A stretch of DNA of 64,000 nt from Flavobacterium xueshanense (GTDB lineage: Bacteria > Bacteroidota > Bacteroidia > Flavobacteriales > Flavobacteriaceae), in NCBI RefSeq assembly GCF_900112975.1, contig NZ_FONQ01000002.1, positions 124,001-188,000 on the forward strand, read 5' to 3'. The notes beneath the pieces are model-generated. The model saw only the letters and a program-made list of their open reading frames with translations, searched no databases and had not been told where the DNA came from. Position 1 is the first letter of the stretch; each line of letters begins with the position of its first letter. The position numbers and the translations under genes were made by a program. Of this stretch, positions 45,157 through 54,198 are shown in pieces.

Positions 45157-47124
45157 ATGAAAACCAAAAAACAAAAAATATTTTTAGCTGCAAAAATACT
45201 TTTTGTACTATTTGCAGTTTTTGTTATTGGTTTTTATATGTTTCGTGATGCCGTTTTACAGCAGACTATTGCAAAAGTTTCCCATGAAATGGAAGTGGAT
45301 TATAACAGTACTTTTACGATAAAAAAAGCTTCTTTTGACGGATTATCGGGCTTGAATCTTACCGAAATAATACTGGTTCCAAAAAATGCCGACACGCTTT
45401 TAAAAATACAAAAATTAAAAACCAGCGTCAATTTATTGCGCTTGGTTACGGGCGATGTACAACTTGGAACTTTAGAAATACAGAATGGTTTTGTACAGCT
45501 GATAAAAACAGGAAAAACAGGAAATTACGATGCTTTTCTAAAAAAAGACACTCAAACTGAAATTCACGACGAGAAAAGAGATTACGCTCAGTTTGCTTAC
45601 AGAATTATTTCAAAAGCACTGAATGTAGTCCCAACGGATATGATTTTGGACAATCTTTCTTTCCGACTTATTGATAACGGGAAAAAGGCAACCATCAATT
45701 TCCAAAAATTGCGATTAGTCAACAAGCAATTGGAAACTTCAATAAAAGTTCAAACCAACACCATTTCACAACGATGGAAAATTAAAGGTTTTGCCGATCC
45801 AAGAAACAAAAAAGCCGATATCCGTTTTGTAAATATAGATACTGGCGCCATCAAAATGCCATATTTAGACGAACGTTTCAACCTGAAATCAAGCTTTGAT
45901 TCCATCCGATTGAATATTCAAAACATAGAGAAAAATGGTAATGAATTGCATATTGATGGATTTATGGTTATTGCCAATTTAAAACTCAACCATCCTAAAA
46001 TTGCCAGTAAAGATGTATTGCTAAAAAACGCCAGATTTGATTACCGATTCTTATTGGGTTCCGATTTTATTTCGATTGACAGCAGCTCAACGGTTCAATT
46101 GAACAAGATAAAATTTCATCCTTACGCGGCTTATGAAACGGAAAAAGATACGATTTACAAACTCAAAGTAAGCATCCCAAAAATGACAGCGCAGGACTTT
46201 ATTACTTCGCTTCCTGACGGTTTATTTGCCAATTTTCAAGGCATGAAAGCCAGCGGTACTTTTGATTATAAATTGGATTTTGCATTCAACCAAAACAAAC
46301 CCAATCAACTGGTTTTCGATAGTAAATTGAAGAAAGAAAATCTAAAAATTACAAAGTATGGCGAAGCCAACCTGAACAAACTCAATGGCGAATTTGTGTA
46401 CCGCGCACTTATAAAAAACGTGTTGCAACGTCCGGTTTTAGTGGCTTCGGCTAATCCAAATTACACGCCACTGGACCAAATTTCACCATATTTACGAAAG
46501 TCGGTTTTGACAACGGAAGATCCTTCTTTCTTTTCACATCGTGGGTTCATCAAAGAAGCTTTCAAACAATCCATTATCAAAAATATTAAAACTAAAAAAT
46601 TCTCCCGCGGTGCCAGTACCATCAGTATGCAGTTAGTGAAAAATGTTTTTCTGAGCCGGGAGAAAACAGTGTCGCGTAAACTGGAAGAAATTTTATTGGT
46701 TTACATTCTGGAAAACAACCGGATTGTGAGCAAAGAACGTATGCTCGAAGTGTATTTTAATATTATCGAATGGGGTCCAAATGTTTATGGAATTGGCGAA
46801 GCAAGTCAGTTCTATTTCCAAAAAACGCCTTCGGAATTATCGCTGAACGAATGCTTGTATCTGGCCCGAATTATCCCAAGTCCAAAAAAATTCATGTATC
46901 AGTTCAACGATCAAGGGATGTTGAAAGATTTTGCGATACAACAAGAATCGTTCTTAACCAATATTATGTTTCGAAGAGGACTTTTGAGTGCTGATGACAC
47001 CATTTACAAGTCCTTACCAATATTGATTTCAGGACCTGCAAAATCTTTTATCAAATTTAAAGTACAAGATTCCACGCAAATAAAAGTGGATTCCGTGGCC
47101 GTCGATGACGAATTTGATCTTTAA
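45157..47124 (+). CDS. AsmA-like domain fused to a GT51 peptidoglycan glycosyltransferase
   Basis: A 655-residue inner-membrane protein with one N-terminal TM helix (AAKILFVLFAVFVIGFYMF). Residues about 30-420 are beta-rich and look like an AsmA/DUF748-type periplasmic domain (FTIKKASFDGLSGLNLTEI, KLKTSVNLLRLVTGDVQLGTLEI). Residues about 440-600 are a complete GT51 domain: LTTEDPSFFSHRGF with the catalytic Glu454, RGASTISMQLVKNVFL, KLEEILLVYILE, MLEVYFNIIEWG and GIGEASQFYF. No transpeptidase domain follows, so it acts as a monofunctional glycan polymerase. The AsmA-like half is unusual for an MtgA-type enzyme and could anchor or regulate it. Confidence 0.85.
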   Translation: MKTKKQKIFLAAKILFVLFAVFVIGFYMFRDAVLQQTIAKVSHEMEVDYNSTFTIKKASFDGLSGLNLTEIILVPKNADTLLKIQKLKTSVNLLRLVTGDVQLGTLEIQNGFVQLIKTGKTGNYDAFLKKDTQTEIHDEKRDYAQFAYRIISKALNVVPTDMILDNLSFRLIDNGKKATINFQKLRLVNKQLETSIKVQTNTISQRWKIKGFADPRNKKADIRFVNIDTGAIKMPYLDERFNLKSSFDSIRLNIQNIEKNGNELHIDGFMVIANLKLNHPKIASKDVLLKNARFDYRFLLGSDFISIDSSSTVQLNKIKFHPYAAYETEKDTIYKLKVSIPKMTAQDFITSLPDGLFANFQGMKASGTFDYKLDFAFNQNKPNQLVFDSKLKKENLKITKYGEANLNKLNGEFVYRALIKNVLQRPVLVASANPNYTPLDQISPYLRKSVLTTEDPSFFSHRGFIKEAFKQSIIKNIKTKKFSRGASTISMQLVKNVFLSREKTVSRKLEEILLVYILENNRIVSKERMLEVYFNIIEWGPNVYGIGEASQFYFQKTPSELSLNECLYLARIIPSPKKFMYQFNDQGMLKDFAIQQESFLTNIMFRRGLLSADDTIYKSLPILISGPAKSFIKFKVQDSTQIKVDSVAVDDEFDL

Positions 47125-47135
47125 TTATTAGAAAT

Positions 47136-47168
47136 AACCCTGTCAGAGTTTAGAACTCTGACAGGGTT
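47136..47168. terminator. Bidirectional terminator between converging genes
   Basis: Perfect 15-bp stem (47136-47150 with 47154-47168), three-base loop. Serves the GT51 fusion gene on plus and the aldo-keto reductase on minus. Confidence 0.85.
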
Positions 47169-47175
47169 TCTTATT

Positions 47176-48213
47176 TTAGGGTGCCGGGTCAGGAATTACC
47201 GCTTGCACTTCATCAATAGCTCTTAGAATTTCATCCGAAAGTGACACTTGAATTGTATCAATATTTTCTTTTAATTGTTCCAATGTGGTTGCGCCAATAA
47301 TTGTGCTGGTTACAAACGGCTGCTGTTCTATAAATGCCAACGACAATTCCGTCAAGGTTAATCCGTTTTTCTTGGCAATTTCCTGATACATCCGTGTGGC
47401 TTCGATGCATTGTGGACTGTTGTATCTGGAATACTGTGGAAACAATTTGATTCTGGCATTTGGATGTTCTTCACCCGTAAGGAATTTTCCGGACAAAACC
47501 CCAAAAGCCATTGGAGAATACGCCAATAAACCAACATTTTCTCTCAGGCAAATTTCAGCGGAACCGTTTTCAAAAAGTCGATTTAATAACGAATACGGAT
47601 TTTGAATCGTTTTTATTCTTGGCAAATTGTTGTATTTGCTTTCTTCCAGAAAACGCATAATTCCCCATGGATTTTCATTTGAAAGTCCAATATGGTTTAT
47701 TTTTCCTTCTTTGACAAAGCCATCTAATGTTTCAAGTACATTATGAATATTATCTTCCCAAGCATCGTCCTGCGCTTTAAAACCGCGTTGCCCAAAATAA
47801 TTGGTTTTGCGTTCCGGCCAGTGCAATTGGTACACATCAATATAATCAGTTTGCAGGCGCAATAAACTTTGATCTAATGCAAACTTGATACTGGCTGGCG
47901 AGAAATCTAATTTCTCTCTCATGTATCCAAAATTTGGATTGGGTCCCGCAATTTTGGATGTCAAAACTATATCTTCTCTTTTACCCGATTTTTTAAACCA
48001 AGTGCCAAGAATTTTCTCAGTACTTCCGTAAGTCTCCTGACGTCCTGGAACCGAATACATCTCAGCCGTATCAAAAAAATTGATTCCGTTTTCTAAGGCA
48101 TAATCCATTTGGGCATGGCCATCAGCCTCGGTGTTTTGCTGTCCAAAAGTCATGGTGCCAAGGCAAATTTTGCTGACTTTTACATCAGTATTTGGTAAAG
48201 TGGTGTATTTCAT
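47176..48213 (-). CDS. Aldo/keto reductase (Tas-like)
   Basis: A 345-residue NADPH-dependent oxidoreductase of the TIM-barrel aldo-keto reductase family, closest in layout to E. coli Tas. Motifs: LGTMTFGQQNTEADGH, INFFDTAEMYSVPG with the catalytic Asp and Tyr, LTSKIAGP with the Lys, DVYQLHWPERKTNYFGQR and the C-terminal coenzyme loop TSTIIGATTLEQLKENI. The substrate is not known. It stands alone, transcribed toward the terminator at 47136. Confidence 0.93.
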   Translation of the reverse strand: MKYTTLPNTDVKVSKICLGTMTFGQQNTEADGHAQMDYALENGINFFDTAEMYSVPGRQETYGSTEKILGTWFKKSGKREDIVLTSKIAGPNPNFGYMREKLDFSPASIKFALDQSLLRLQTDYIDVYQLHWPERKTNYFGQRGFKAQDDAWEDNIHNVLETLDGFVKEGKINHIGLSNENPWGIMRFLEESKYNNLPRIKTIQNPYSLLNRLFENGSAEICLRENVGLLAYSPMAFGVLSGKFLTGEEHPNARIKLFPQYSRYNSPQCIEATRMYQEIAKKNGLTLTELSLAFIEQQPFVTSTIIGATTLEQLKENIDTIQVSLSDEILRAIDEVQAVIPDPAP

Positions 48214-48476
48214 ATTTAAGGAAATTGTATTTTATTTTTTCGAAAACAAAGATAAAATTAGTTTGTCGTTACCATTTGCTGTTAACAGAAAATTGAGAAA
48301 CGTTTATAAAATATAACCGCCAATTCGCAAATTAAAAGCCTTCAATCGAAAGATAAAATTAGCGAATTAGCGGTTAAAGGAAAATTCTTTTTTAAACCAT
48401 TGCTACATTAAGTTTCATTAAGAATCAGAACTTAATTTTCTTAATGGTAAAACTTATAACATTAGATGTTTTAATC

Positions 48477-49418
48477 TTAATTTATCTCATTCAACATTTC
48501 GGCAATTTCATCTAATCTTGGTGTTAGAATGATTTCAATTCTACGGTTCTTCGCTTTTCCTTCCGCGGTTGCATTGCTTCCTAATGGTGAAAATTCTCCT
48601 CTTCCGGCAGCCGTTAGATTTTCCTTATTGATTTTCTTGTTTTCACTCAAAATAGCGACAATTGACGTAGCTCTTTTGGTAGACAAATCCCAGTTGTCCG
48701 CAATAGGTCCTGAAGCCGTGAACGCGTCATCATCTGTATGACCTTCAATAAGCACAGAAATATCCGGGTTGTCACCCAAAACTTTACCTAATTCTACAAC
48801 TGCTTTTTTACCTTCGGAACCTACAGCCCAACTTCCCGAATTGAAAAGTAATTTATTCTCCATGGAAACATACACTTTCCCGTTTTTTTGTTGAACGGTC
48901 AGCCCTTTTCCTTCAAAACTATTCAAGGCTTTAGATAAGGTTTCTTTTAGTTTTTTCATGCTAGCTTCTTTGGCAGCTATCAAATCTTCCAGTTCTTGCA
49001 AACGTTGTGCGCTTTTGCTCAATCGCTCTTGTTCGAATGCCAATGCTTTTCCTTTTTCGTCTAATTGTTCCAGCAAATCACGATTTTTCTTCATGTTGCT
49101 TTGCAAAGCGTCTCCACTATTTTTTTCTAAAGCGAGGTAGGAATCCTGCAGGACTTTGAACTTATTTTGAGCCGCTGCGTAATCTGCTTTAAATTTATCC
49201 AGTTCCATTTTGGATTTGCTTAAATCAGTTTTTAACCCGTCGCGGTCTAATTCTAATTGGTTTTTAGCTTTTAGCAAATCGGCATTTTCATCTGCTAAAC
49301 TTCTGTTTTCTTTTCTGGAATCGGCGTATTTACTTTCTAAATCATTGTATATTTTCTTGGATACGCAAGAAGTGGAAAGCGCTAGTATTAATAATCCGAT
49401 GGAAACTCTTATAATCAT
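48477..49418 (-). CDS. OmpA-family lipoprotein
   Basis: A 313-residue protein with a lipoprotein signal (IGLLILALSTSC). Residues about 20-170 are a long alpha-helical coiled coil (KYADSRKENRSLADENADLL...). The C-terminal 120 residues are an OmpA/MotB peptidoglycan-binding domain (LFNSGSWAVGSEGKKAVVEL, ISVLIEGHTDDDAF, NWDLSTKRATSIV, GEFSPLGSNATAEGKAKNRR). It most likely tethers the outer membrane to peptidoglycan. Confidence 0.93.
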   Translation of the reverse strand: MIIRVSIGLLILALSTSCVSKKIYNDLESKYADSRKENRSLADENADLLKAKNQLELDRDGLKTDLSKSKMELDKFKADYAAAQNKFKVLQDSYLALEKNSGDALQSNMKKNRDLLEQLDEKGKALAFEQERLSKSAQRLQELEDLIAAKEASMKKLKETLSKALNSFEGKGLTVQQKNGKVYVSMENKLLFNSGSWAVGSEGKKAVVELGKVLGDNPDISVLIEGHTDDDAFTASGPIADNWDLSTKRATSIVAILSENKKINKENLTAAGRGEFSPLGSNATAEGKAKNRRIEIILTPRLDEIAEMLNEIN

Positions 49419-49485
49419 TTTGTTGGTATTTATGTTGTTTCTAATGTTGCGATGAAAGCTAAAATTAAATTATAATCGGATGCCT

Positions 49486-49590
49486 TAGCCCCGATAAAAG
49501 TGAAAATCCTTTCTAGTCCTGAACTTGTTTCAGGATCCTGAAACAAGTTCAGGACTAGAAAGATTGTAACGGATAGCGGGAAATAGCTCC
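49486..49590. repeat. Dispersed intergenic element, copy 2, with a 54-bp perfect palindrome
   Basis: Flanks TAGCCCCGAT...ATCCTTT and GGATAGCGGGAAATAGCTCC are close to those of 26578-26673. The centre is a loopless perfect palindrome, 49509-49535 with 49536-49562 (27 bp per arm), unrelated in sequence to the copy 1 core. Confidence 0.75.
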
Positions 49591-49613
49591 TCCTTCTACT
49601 CCGCTCAGGATGA

Positions 49614-50375
49614 CTACTCTAATTCCACCAAAACAGGGCAATGATCTGAATGCACTGCATCTGGAAGAATAACAGCCCTTTTGAGTTTATGCTTTAGGGT
49701 GTCGCTCACTAAATTGTAATCGATGCGCCAGCCCTTGTTGTTTCCTCTGGCTCCAGCGCGGTAACTCCACCATGAATATTGGTGCGGCTCACTGTTGAAG
49801 TGGCGGAAACTATCCACAAATCCGGATTTCATGAATCCGTCGAGCCAGGCTCTTTCTTGCGGTAAAAACCCAGAAATGTTCTTATTTCTTATAGGATCAT
49901 GGATGTCGATTGCTTCGTGACAAATGTTATAATCCCCGCAAATAATTAGATTTGGCGTTTCTTTTTTGAGTTCGTTAATGTAGGTTTGAAAATCATCCAT
50001 GAACGTGAATTTATGACCCAATCGATCAATATTTGTCCCCGATGGCAGGTACAAACTCATCACTGAAAAGTCATCAAAATCAGCGCGGAGGTTTCTTCCT
50101 TCGAAATCCATGTGGTGAATTCCGGTACCGTGAAAGACATTGTTGGGTTTGATTTTAGAGAGAATCGCTACGCCGCTATAGCCTTTTTTAGTTGCTGAAT
50201 AATAGTATTGGTACGGATAACCTGCTTTTGTAATATCTTCGACAGGAATTTGATCTTCGGTCGCTTTAATTTCCTGAAGACAAATAATATCCGGATTTGC
50301 GTGTTGCAACCAATCGATAAATCCTTTAGAAATGGCGGCTCTAATTCCGTTTACATTGTATGAAATAATTCTCAT
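49614..50375 (-). CDS. xth: Exodeoxyribonuclease III
   Basis: A 253-residue Mg-dependent AP endonuclease/3'-5' exonuclease of the ExoIII family. MRIISYNVNGIRAAISKG, PDIICLQEIKATEDQIP with the metal-binding Glu, GDYNICHEAIDIHDP and the C-terminal HSDHCPVLVEL with the catalytic His/Asp pair are all present. It repairs abasic sites. Just after its stop lies a CCTGAGCGGAG repeat-like phrase and the palindromic element at 49486-49590. Confidence 0.96.
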   Translation of the reverse strand: MRIISYNVNGIRAAISKGFIDWLQHANPDIICLQEIKATEDQIPVEDITKAGYPYQYYYSATKKGYSGVAILSKIKPNNVFHGTGIHHMDFEGRNLRADFDDFSVMSLYLPSGTNIDRLGHKFTFMDDFQTYINELKKETPNLIICGDYNICHEAIDIHDPIRNKNISGFLPQERAWLDGFMKSGFVDSFRHFNSEPHQYSWWSYRAGARGNNKGWRIDYNLVSDTLKHKLKRAVILPDAVHSDHCPVLVELE

Positions 50376-50388
50376 TGAAAAATAAAAT

Positions 50389-50416
50389 TTGAATTTTTTC
50401 CGGAAAATTATCTTTG
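50389..50416 (+). promoter_or_regulatory. Candidate distal promoter TTG-N17-TATCTTTG for the acyltransferase gene
   Basis: TTG 50389-50391 and TATCTTTG 50409-50416 on the plus strand at ideal spacing, about 165 bases before the ATG at 50581. A second TATCTTTG box lies nearer at 50544-50551. Confidence 0.5.
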
Positions 50417-50543
50417 CCTGCGGTTGTCAGGAACCCACTTTTTTATTTTCTCGGAAAAAATTATATTGTTTGGATGTGGGTTCCAAATGTAACAAAAAAG
50501 TACAAGTTTGATTGAGAAAAATAGAGAAAATGGAGTTTTTTGC

Positions 50544-50551
50544 TATCTTTG
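50544..50551 (+). promoter_or_regulatory. Proximal -7 box TATCTTTG for the acyltransferase gene
   Basis: Exact TAnnTTTG match, 29 bases before the ATG at 50581. It lies inside the upstream extension of the open frame (from 50512), arguing that translation starts at 50581. Confidence 0.45.
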
Positions 50552-50580
50552 TTTCTTGCTCCAAAAAAAACAAAAAATAC

Positions 50581-52383
50581 ATGGGTTTAGTAACCGCGAA
50601 AGAAGTTGCAAAAGCAATAAATGCTGATAAGTACGGAGTTTTAGGTACTTTTTCTGGCTGGATAATGATGAAGGTGCTAAAAATCTCTACCTTAAATAAA
50701 GTATACGACAGAAACAAACATCTTCAGGATGTTGCCTTTTTAAATGGAATACTAGATGATTTACAAATAAAATTTGAAATACCGGAAGAGGATCTAAAAC
50801 GATTGCCAAAAGAAGGGGCGTATATCACCATTTCAAATCATCCGTTAGGAGGAATTGACGGGGTTTTGTTACTGAAATTGATGCTGGAAAGAGAACCAAA
50901 TTTCAAAATTATCGCTAATTTCCTTTTGCATCGCATTGAACCGCTCAAGAAATACATCATGCCGGTGAATCCTTTTGAAAATCATAAGGATACTAAATCG
51001 AGTGTGGTAGGAATCAAAGAGACTTTTCGCCATTTGAGTGACGGAAAACCGTTAGGTATTTTCCCTGCCGGAGAAGTTTCAACTTATAAAGACGGAAAAT
51101 TAATGGTAGATAAACCTTGGGAAGAAGGCGCTATCAAAGTAATACGAAAAGCCCAAGTTCCTGTCGTTCCCATTTATTTTCATGCTAAAAACAGTCGGTT
51201 ATTTTATTTGCTTTCTAAAATCAGCGGGACTTTTAGAACCGCAAAACTACCGTCAGAAGTATTTAGCCAGAAACATCGTGTGATAAAAGTGCGCATTGGG
51301 AAACCGATTTCAGTAAGCGAACAAAACGAACATACTACGCTAGAGGAATACTCAGAATTTTTACGAAAGAAAACGTACATGCTGGCAAATCCTTTTGAAA
51401 AAGAAAGTACTTTTTTACCAACGCCTACTTTAAAAATTCTTAAAAGTCCGAAGAAAATTGTCACTGCCGCCAATCAGGACAAAATGACTAAGGAAGTGGA
51501 TGCATTGCGAAGCACGGATTGTCGCCTTTTACAAAGTAAAAATTACGAAGTGTTTCTCGCTGAAGCAAAAAAAATACCCAATATCCTGCACGAAATTGGT
51601 CGTCTTCGAGAAATAACTTTCAGAGAAGTTGGCGAAGGAACCAATGAGTCTATTGATTTAGACAAGCACGATCAATATTACCATCACCTGTTTTTATGGG
51701 ATAATGAAGCTAATAAAATTGCCGGTGCCTACCGAATGGGACTGGGTTCAGAAATTTATCCGAAATACGGAATAAATGGTTTTTACCTCAATGATCTCTT
51801 CCGATTTGAACCAGAATTACATGATATGATGCACAAATCCATAGAAATGGGGCGCGCCTTTATCATCAAAGAATACCAACAAAAACCAATGCCGCTTTTC
51901 TTGCTTTGGAAAGGAATTATGCACACCACTTTACGCTATCCGGAACATAAATTTTTATTGGGAGGCGTGAGTATCAGCAATCAATTCTCTGATTTTTCGA
52001 AATCACTGATGATTGAATTCATGAAATCTAATTATTACGATCCGTATATTGCGCAATACATTCATCCAAAGAAAGCGTACAAGGTCAAACTGAAGGATGC
52101 CGATAAAGATTTCATTTTTGATGAAGCTGAATCCGATTTAAATAAGTTTGATAAAATTATTGATGAGCTCGAACCAGGAAGTTTGCGTTTGCCGGTTTTG
52201 ATTAAAAAATACATCAAACAAAACGCAAAAGTGGTCGCTTTTAATGTCGATCCGTTGTTTAATAATGCCGTTGATGGATTGATGTACATCCGGATTGCAG
52301 ATATTCCAGAAAGTACCATGAAACCCGTAATGGAAGAGTTTCAGGCTGAATTGGAACGCAAACTGAGCGAGAAAGAAGATTGA
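50581..52383 (+). CDS. olsF: Bifunctional ornithine-lipid type acyltransferase (OlsF-like)
   Basis: A 600-residue protein with two acyltransferase halves. Residues about 75-260 are a PlsC/OlsA-type O-acyltransferase: ISNHPLGGIDG carries the His87/Asp93 pair, PAGEVSTYKDG the substrate motif and VPVVPIYFHAKNSR the later block. Residues about 310-540 are an OlsB/GNAT-type N-acyltransferase (IGRLREITFREVGEG, YYHHLFLWDNEANKIAGAYR, FYLNDLFRF, MGRAFIIKEYQQ). This order is that of OlsF, which makes ornithine lipids, reported for Serratia and Flavobacterium. Whether ornithine or glycine is the amino acid cannot be seen. ATG 50581 (MGLVTAKEV) is preferred over the upstream open frame. Confidence 0.85.
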   Translation: MGLVTAKEVAKAINADKYGVLGTFSGWIMMKVLKISTLNKVYDRNKHLQDVAFLNGILDDLQIKFEIPEEDLKRLPKEGAYITISNHPLGGIDGVLLLKLMLEREPNFKIIANFLLHRIEPLKKYIMPVNPFENHKDTKSSVVGIKETFRHLSDGKPLGIFPAGEVSTYKDGKLMVDKPWEEGAIKVIRKAQVPVVPIYFHAKNSRLFYLLSKISGTFRTAKLPSEVFSQKHRVIKVRIGKPISVSEQNEHTTLEEYSEFLRKKTYMLANPFEKESTFLPTPTLKILKSPKKIVTAANQDKMTKEVDALRSTDCRLLQSKNYEVFLAEAKKIPNILHEIGRLREITFREVGEGTNESIDLDKHDQYYHHLFLWDNEANKIAGAYRMGLGSEIYPKYGINGFYLNDLFRFEPELHDMMHKSIEMGRAFIIKEYQQKPMPLFLLWKGIMHTTLRYPEHKFLLGGVSISNQFSDFSKSLMIEFMKSNYYDPYIAQYIHPKKAYKVKLKDADKDFIFDEAESDLNKFDKIIDELEPGSLRLPVLIKKYIKQNAKVVAFNVDPLFNNAVDGLMYIRIADIPESTMKPVMEEFQAELERKLSEKED

Positions 52384-52403
52384 CTGCAGAATGCCTGTTT
52401 ATA

Positions 52404-52433
52404 AAAAAATCCCGAACTTATTCGGGATTTTTT
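52404..52433. terminator. Bidirectional terminator between olsF-like and TM2 genes
   Basis: Perfect 13-bp stem (52404-52416 with 52421-52433) with loop CTTA and A/T runs on both sides. Confidence 0.85.
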
Positions 52434-52438
52434 ATGTT

Positions 52439-52720
52439 TTAAAACCACGCTTTTTTTCCAACTTGATACGTTTGATAAAACTCTTCGTCAGATTTTGTTA
52501 AATAAATTATTCCTTCAATAAGTCCCAATAAACCGGTTACGGTTCCACAAGTGCATAAACTAATCACTAACCAAATAATCCCTACTGTGGTGTAACCTAA
52601 AAAAAATTTGTGAATCGCAAAAGGCCCTAGAAGTATAGCAAGCAACCCTGCCGCAAGTTTCTTATTGTCTTGCCGAACTAATCGCGGATTATTCCATTCT
52701 TCAATCTTCGAGTTTTCCAT
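52439..52720 (-). CDS. TM2-domain membrane protein
   Basis: A 93-residue protein with a polar N-terminus and a TM2 domain: KKLAAGLLAILLGPFAIHKF, FLGYTTVGIIWLVIS and GTVTGLLGLIEGIIYL. The G-x-x-G/x-H-K/R-F-Y/F-L-G motif is intact. It is a small inner-membrane protein of unknown function, often near stress or envelope genes. Only 46 bases separate its start from the decayed VOC gene upstream. Confidence 0.9.
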   Translation of the reverse strand: MENSKIEEWNNPRLVRQDNKKLAAGLLAILLGPFAIHKFFLGYTTVGIIWLVISLCTCGTVTGLLGLIEGIIYLTKSDEEFYQTYQVGKKAWF

Positions 52721-52766
52721 AAATTGTTGGTACTAGGTTGTTTTTCAGTGATTAAAAATATAAAAA

Positions 52767-53144
52767 TTATTGAAATGCAGTATCAATTGGCTCCCAAGAT
52801 TCTGTCTAAACACTCTCGCTATCCAGAATATAACCAAATTTTCCATACTCATTAGACTGCATATCACCCACAATTGTTACACCCTCATCAGATAATTTTT
52901 TTAATAAATTCTCTAAATCACACACGCGGAAATTTTGCATCAATTGTTTCTCGCTTGGTGCAAAATAAGTAGTATCCTCCACAAATGGCGACCACTGTGT
53001 AGAACAATCATTATCCACTTTGTCTTTCCACCAAAAAGTAACACCATATTGATCGGTTTTTAAACCCAAATGTTTTCCATACCAAGTCACCAGTTCTTTT
53101 GAGTTTTTTGATTTAAAAAAGAAACCGCCAATTCCCGTAACGCG
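52767..53144 (-). pseudogene. Decayed VOC-family (glyoxalase/bleomycin-resistance-like) gene
   Basis: The frame directly after the dehydrogenase stop reads RVTGIGGFFFKSKNSKELVTWYGKHLGL without any start codon; the family begins M-K-R-V-T-G-I-G-G. The body is intact (WWKDKVDNDCSTQWSPF, TYFAPSEKQ). Then GYILDSESV is followed by a TAG at 52806-52808, where the family has D-P-E-G-N-K-I-E-L-W-E-P. The ESWEPIDTAFQ remnant lies in frame beyond it, to TAA at 52767-52769. A GTG at 53090 would allow only 94 residues without the first metal-ligand strand. Two independent lesions indicate a pseudogene rather than a sequencing slip. Confidence 0.75.
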
Positions 53145-54116
53145 TTACTCCGGCTCTACATCTTTGGCTTGACCGAAATATTTAGCTTTTATCTTATCTA
53201 CAATTACTTGCGCCAATCGCTGGTGACTTTCAAATGTCCAACCGGCAACATGCGGCGTCAAAATTACATTCTTGGCTTTCAACAAATATTGAAAAGCTTC
53301 TGGAGTGTGTTTATCATTAAAAAGAGTTTCAAAAGATAATTTCTCGTATTCCAAAACATCCAAACCAGCACCGAGAATTTTGCCGGATTGCAGGGCCGCA
53401 ACCAAATCAGCAGTGACAATATTCTTGCCACGAGACGTATTGATAATCCAAAAGGGTTTAGTAAATCCATTGATAAAATCACTGTCAACCATTTTATTCG
53501 TTTCGGGACTCCACGGAATGTGCAAACTCAATACATCCACTTTTTGCTGAAATTCTGTTAGTGAAAGTTGCTTCGCATTAGCATCACCTACATTTTCCTG
53601 AATATCATAACACAACACTTTGACATCAAAACCACGAAGTTTTTTTGCAAAAGATTTTCCCATGTTTCCGTAACCAATAATCCCCACCGTTTTACCGTCG
53701 AGTTCATGACCGCGGTTACTTTCCCGGTTCCAATGTCCAGCTCGTATCTCGCTGTCGGCTTGGTTTAATTTATTAAAAAGTGACAAAATCATTCCCAATG
53801 TATGTTCGGCAACCGCATTTCTGTTTCCTTCCGGAGCAGCGATTAGCGTGATGTTTTTGGATGTGGCATACTCACAATCGATACTTTCTAATCCTGCTCC
53901 CACGCGCGCAATAAATTGCAAATTAGCGGCTTTGTCCAAAAATGTTTTGTCAATCTTGAATCGACTCCTAATAACAATTCCCTGATAGTCTTGAATTTTG
54001 GCTTCGATTTCTTCTTTTGACGAATTAAAATCACTGTGATTTATAAATCCGGAATGCTGTAATTGATCCCAAAGTACGGGATGATTGCTGTCTATATGAA
54101 GGATTTTGATGTCCAT
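53145..54116 (-). CDS. D-2-hydroxyacid dehydrogenase / phosphoglycerate dehydrogenase-like protein
   Basis: A 323-residue NAD-dependent dehydrogenase. Rossmann motif VGIIGYGNMGKSFAKKL, substrate Arg in RVGAGLESID, INTSRGKNIVTADLV and the catalytic His in ILTPHVAGWTFE. No ACT domain follows, so it is the short form used by Bacteroidota. Candidate roles are 3-phosphoglycerate, glycerate or another 2-hydroxy acid; no serine genes are adjacent. Its stop codon abuts the broken VOC frame. Confidence 0.88.
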   Translation of the reverse strand: MDIKILHIDSNHPVLWDQLQHSGFINHSDFNSSKEEIEAKIQDYQGIVIRSRFKIDKTFLDKAANLQFIARVGAGLESIDCEYATSKNITLIAAPEGNRNAVAEHTLGMILSLFNKLNQADSEIRAGHWNRESNRGHELDGKTVGIIGYGNMGKSFAKKLRGFDVKVLCYDIQENVGDANAKQLSLTEFQQKVDVLSLHIPWSPETNKMVDSDFINGFTKPFWIINTSRGKNIVTADLVAALQSGKILGAGLDVLEYEKLSFETLFNDKHTPEAFQYLLKAKNVILTPHVAGWTFESHQRLAQVIVDKIKAKYFGQAKDVEPE

Positions 54117-54198
54117 AATTGTTCGGTTTTTAATACTTCAAATTAACAAAAAAATTACGGTTTATTGTTTTAACAACTGAGATTAAAGTTGTAATTTG

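Noticed and set aside
50427..50717. 96-residue minus-strand frame over the start of the acyltransferase gene
   Set aside because: It overlaps a clear acyltransferase start and promoter boxes on the plus strand.
52806..53090. 94-residue GTG-started VOC protein taken as an intact gene
   Set aside because: The first strand with a metal ligand and the conserved C-terminal segment are outside it, and both lie in frame but broken.
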